Assembly (NCBI RefSeq): GCF_000745965.1
Contig: NZ_JQKI01000021.1
Location: forward strand, 1 to 64,000
Origin: Edaphobacter aggregans DSM 19364
GTDB taxonomy: Bacteria; Acidobacteriota; Terriglobia; Terriglobales; Acidobacteriaceae
DNA length: 64,000 nucleotides
Direction of reading: 5' to 3'
Part shown: positions 61,315 to 64,000 of the stretch, one piece after another
Layout of the letters: every line of letters starts with the position of its first letter
Numbering within the stretch: position 1 is the stretch's first letter
The notes under the pieces: generated by a model
Seen by the model: only the letters and a program-made list of their open reading frames with translations
What the model was told of the DNA's origin: nothing
The model's database searches: none
Made by a program: the position numbers and the translations under genes

Positions 61315-62067
61315 CTACATCCGAAATCCGCCTGCCGCGACCACAATCTGTCCTGTGATCCATCCTGAATCGTCGGAGGCGAAGAAGACAGCAGCCTTCG
61401 CGATGTCGTCGGGATGGGCGATCCTTCCCAGAGGTGTTCCTGCCTCGACGTACTTGCGTTCCGCGCTCTCGGCGAGCCCGGCAGCGCGGTAGCCTTCGGT
61501 ATCCACCATGCCCGGATTCAACGAGTTGACTCGGATCTTTTTGGGTCCAAGCTCCTTGGATAGCGAGACAGTGATTGCGTCCACGGCCGCTTTGGTTGCG
61601 CTGTAGACGGAGCCCATTGGCGCAGGCATTGGGCCCACAATGGAGCCGATGTTCAGGATGGTTCCTCCTTCAGGCGGGAAGTGCTTCACGGCTTCCTGAG
61701 TCGTCAGAAGGAGTCCGAGCACATTCAGGTCGAACTGTTTGTGAAAGTGCTCCGGTGTGATCGCGTCCAGTGGTCCGAACTCGTAGATGCCGGCGTTATT
61801 GATCAGGATATCGACCTTGCCGTAAGCGGCCACGGTCTCCTGAAAGAGCCTTTTGATATCTTCCGGCTTTGCGACGTTTCCCTGTACTGCAGTGGCTTTA
61901 CCGCCGTTGCCTTTGATGTTGTCCACGACGGCGTCGGCGCCTGCTTTGCTGCTGCTGTAGTTGACGACTACGGAAGCGCCATCCGCGGCCAGATGTTCGG
62001 CGATTGACGCTCCGATGCCCTTGGAAGCGCCGGTGACGACTGCCACTTTCCCGTTCAGATTGCTCAT
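61315..62067 (-). CDS. SDR-family oxidoreductase (3-oxoacyl-ACP reductase/glucose dehydrogenase-like)
   Basis: This 250-residue short-chain dehydrogenase has LNGKVAVVTGASKGIGASIA, the structural NNAG (DILINNAGIYEFGP), and the catalytic Ser-Tyr-Lys in LNIGSIVGPMPAPMGSVYSA with TKAAVDAITVSLSKELGPK. DDIAKAAVFFASDDSGWITG is the usual end. The substrate is not deducible. The start is ATG 62067 with GGAGGT. Transcribed away from typA. Confidence 0.88.
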   Translation of the reverse strand: MSNLNGKVAVVTGASKGIGASIAEHLAADGASVVVNYSSSKAGADAVVDNIKGNGGKATAVQGNVAKPEDIKRLFQETVAAYGKVDILINNAGIYEFGPLDAITPEHFHKQFDLNVLGLLLTTQEAVKHFPPEGGTILNIGSIVGPMPAPMGSVYSATKAAVDAITVSLSKELGPKKIRVNSLNPGMVDTEGYRAAGLAESAERKYVEAGTPLGRIAHPDDIAKAAVFFASDDSGWITGQIVVAAGGFRM

Positions 62068-62272
62068 TGTCTTACCTCCGCGATGTCTGATTGTGATCAA
62101 CGGGGTACAGCGACGAGATGACGAGAACGAAAAATCAGCAAGAAATGCCAGTGAAATATCTGCTGCGGTTCGCTTTGCCGTGCCGGGAAACCGCTCACTA
62201 CGTTAGACTAATAGTGACGCCCAAATCCCTATTTTATCCACTCTTAGGCGTGCAGACAGGACATTCAACGCA

Positions 62273-64000
62273 GTGAGCCAGCAGCCAATCCGCAATATCG
62301 CCATCATCGCCCACGTCGACCATGGAAAGACCACGCTTGTCGATGCCATGCTTCGCCAGTCCGGAACGTTCCGCGCCAATGAGGCGGTTGCTGACCGCGT
62401 CATGGACTCCAACGACCTTGAAAAGGAGCGCGGCATCACGATTCTGGCCAAGAACACGGCCATCCATTACATGGATTCGAAGATCAACATCGTCGACACG
62501 CCTGGTCACGCTGACTTCGGCGGCGAGGTGGAGCGCGCGCTGAAGATGGTCGATGGCGTGGTTCTGCTGGTCGACGCTTCGGAGGGTCCGCTGCCGCAGA
62601 CGCGCTATGTGCTGTCGAAGGCGCTGGAGGCGAAGCTGACTCCGATCCTTGTGATCAACAAGATCGATCGGCCGGACGCTCGTCCGCAGGAGGTGGTGAA
62701 CGAGGTGTATGACCTGTTCATCGACCTCGACGCCGATGAGAGCGTGCTCGAATTTCCGATCATCTACACCAATGGCAAGGCCGGAACAGCGACGATGGAC
62801 CTGGCGACTCCAGGAACCGATCTGAAGCCGCTTTTTGAGCTGATCACCAACACGATTCCGGTCGCGAAAGGCGATCCGAATGGCGCGCTGCAGATCCTGG
62901 TGACGAACCTCGATTACTCCGACTATCTGGGCCGTCTTGCCATCGCTCGCGTCTTCAATGGGACGCTGACGACGGGTCAGGAAGTTGCGGTCTCGAAGAC
63001 CGATGGGTCGCTGCAGAACGTGAAGATCACGAAGCTGTTCAGCTTCGACGGGCTGAAGCGCACGGACATCACGGAGACGACGCTGGGCGACATCGTTGCG
63101 ATCGCCGGCGTTGCGGGCATCACGATCGGCGAGTCGATTACGAACATCGAGAATCCTGCTCCGCTGCCGCTGATCAAGATCGATGAGCCGACGATTGCGA
63201 TCCAGTTTTCGGTAAACAACTCGCCGTTTGCGGGTCGCGAAGGTCAGTATGTGACGAGTCGCAACCTGAAGGAACGGCTGGAGAGGGAACTGCTGACGAA
63301 CGTCTCGATTCGCGTCGAGGATACTGGTTCGCCTGAGACGTTCAAGGTGCTAGGGCGCGGCGAGTTGCAGCTCTCGGTGCTGATCGAGATGATGCGTCGC
63401 GAGGGCTTCGAGCTGATGGTCTCGCGTCCGGAGATCGTGACGCGGCGCATCGAGGACAAGTTGATGGAGCCGAACGAGCACCTGACGGTGGACGTTCCGG
63501 AGAGCTTTGTGGGAACGGTGATCGAGCGGCTTGGGCCTCGCAAGGGCGAGATGACCAAGATGACGAATCACGGCTCGGGGCGCGTGCGGATGGAGTTCAT
63601 GATTCCTTCGCGCGGGCTGATCGGCCTGCGCTCGGAGATGCTAACTGAGACGAGGGGCACGATCATCATGAATTCCATTGCTGATGGTTATGTTCCTTAC
63701 CAGGGCGAGATTCCGCAGCGTCCGACGGGCGCGCTGATCTCGGACCGCAACGGCACGACGACGACGTATGCGCTGAATGGGCTGCAGGACCGCGGCGTGC
63801 TGTTTGTCGGCGACGGAACCGAGGTGTATGAGGGCATGGTCGTGGGCGAGCACTCGCGCGATAACGACCTGGACGTGAACGCAGTTCGCGAGAAGAAGCT
63901 GACGAATATGCGCGCTTCAGGCTCGGACGACGCGCTGCGTCTGGTTCCTTACAAGCAGCAGACGCTGGAACAGGCGATCGAGTTCATCGCGGACGATGAG
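62273..64000 (+). CDS. typA: Ribosome-associated GTPase TypA/BipA (3' end missing)
   Basis: The frame starts at GTG 62273 and runs 576 codons to the window edge; about 30 residues are likely missing. G1 is [21 protein letters not shown]2 includes [19 protein letters not shown]3 [21 protein letters not shown]4 [16 protein letters not shown]. An EF-G-like domain and the TypA-specific C-terminus ([39 protein letters not shown]) follow. It binds the ribosome under stress and low temperature. Confidence 0.95.
   Translation, partial: MSQQPIRNIAIIAHVDHGKTTLVDAMLRQSGTFRANEAVADRVMDSNDLEKERGITILAKNTAIHYMDSKINIVDTPGHADFGGEVERALKMVDGVVLLVDASEGPLPQTRYVLSKALEAKLTPILVINKIDRPDARPQEVVNEVYDLFIDLDADESVLEFPIIYTNGKAGTATMDLATPGTDLKPLFELITNTIPVAKGDPNGALQILVTNLDYSDYLGRLAIARVFNGTLTTGQEVAVSKTDGSLQNVKITKLFSFDGLKRTDITETTLGDIVAIAGVAGITIGESITNIENPAPLPLIKIDEPTIAIQFSVNNSPFAGREGQYVTSRNLKERLERELLTNVSIRVEDTGSPETFKVLGRGELQLSVLIEMMRREGFELMVSRPEIVTRRIEDKLMEPNEHLTVDVPESFVGTVIERLGPRKGEMTKMTNHGSGRVRMEFMIPSRGLIGLRSEMLTETRGTIIMNSIADGYVPYQGEIPQRPTGALISDRNGTTTTYALNGLQDRGVLFVGDGTEVYEGMVVGEHSRDNDLDVNAVREKKLTNMRASGSDDALRLVPYKQQTLEQAIEFIADDE

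Overview
The window looks like the chromosome of an acidobacterium of the Acidobacteriaceae type (Granulicella, Terriglobus, Edaphobacter and relatives). Signs of this are GC-rich, C-ending codon use, a VWFA-domain protein of the acidobacterial type, a PEP-CTERM protein, the gene order pheT-zapB-zapA-6S RNA, and dispersed GTCATCCTGAGCGAAGC repeats. The genus is inferred; no rRNA gene is present. REGION 1 (1-9456) is accessory. It opens with a cut-off IS5-type transposase and a PAS fragment. It then carries an aromatic-acid decarboxylase cluster made of two convergent operons. The forward operon (2151-4296) encodes an SRPBCC protein, a UbiD-type decarboxylase and a VdcD-type small subunit. The reverse operon (8062-4471) encodes a tiny UbiX-like protein, a second UbiD, an intact UbiX (prenyl-FMN synthase) and a muconate cycloisomerase-like enzyme. 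The likely logic is that UbiX makes the cofactor, the UbiD enzymes decarboxylate hydroxyaryl acids, and the cycloisomerase acts later on a muconate. Two TetR genes, 84% identical (179 of 213 residues), flank the cluster. An 82-bp promoter copied in inverted orientation (1845-1926 and 8149-8230) drives the two operons inward. A palindrome, CGAGG-N4-CCTCG, recurs at six sites, overlapping the start codons of both TetR genes. Relics of two further ubiX copies lie just behind the two promoters. The region ends at the 3' end of a tRNA-Phe gene, as an island would. REGION 2 (9457-16828) holds the tRNA, a secreted adenosine deaminase-like protein, two small proteins, a PLP-dependent decarboxylase and an alpha-glucan phosphorylase. 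REGION 3 (16829-24860) is a three-gene RND efflux operon of the MdtABC type. REGION 4 (25072-36501) is largely housekeeping: a HAD-UbiA prenyltransferase, pheS and pheT separated by four reverse-strand genes, zapB, zapA, 6S RNA, a divergent Lgt-like protein, a pseudouridine synthase and a VWFA protein. REGION 5 (36837-49957) holds adenosine deaminase with an amino-acid permease, a UvrD/PcrA helicase, a LOG-type hydrolase, a five-gene reverse run (Tat-exported amidase, ABC ATPase, TauE exporter, SemiSWEET, DUF971), a DUF4136 protein and a PEP-CTERM protein. REGION 6 (50053-64000) holds gyrB, rpmI-rplT, a DprE1/DprE2-like epimerase pair, an ATP-grasp/alpha-E/transglutaminase trio, a cysteine dioxygenase-like protein, an SDR and the start of typA. 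The two most notable non-coding signals are the operator system of region 1 and a family of three intergenic elements of about 270-286 bp (16557, 36515, 53609). These elements share both ends, an internal promoter-like block with fixed spacing, and a hairpin whose stem is kept while its sequence changes.
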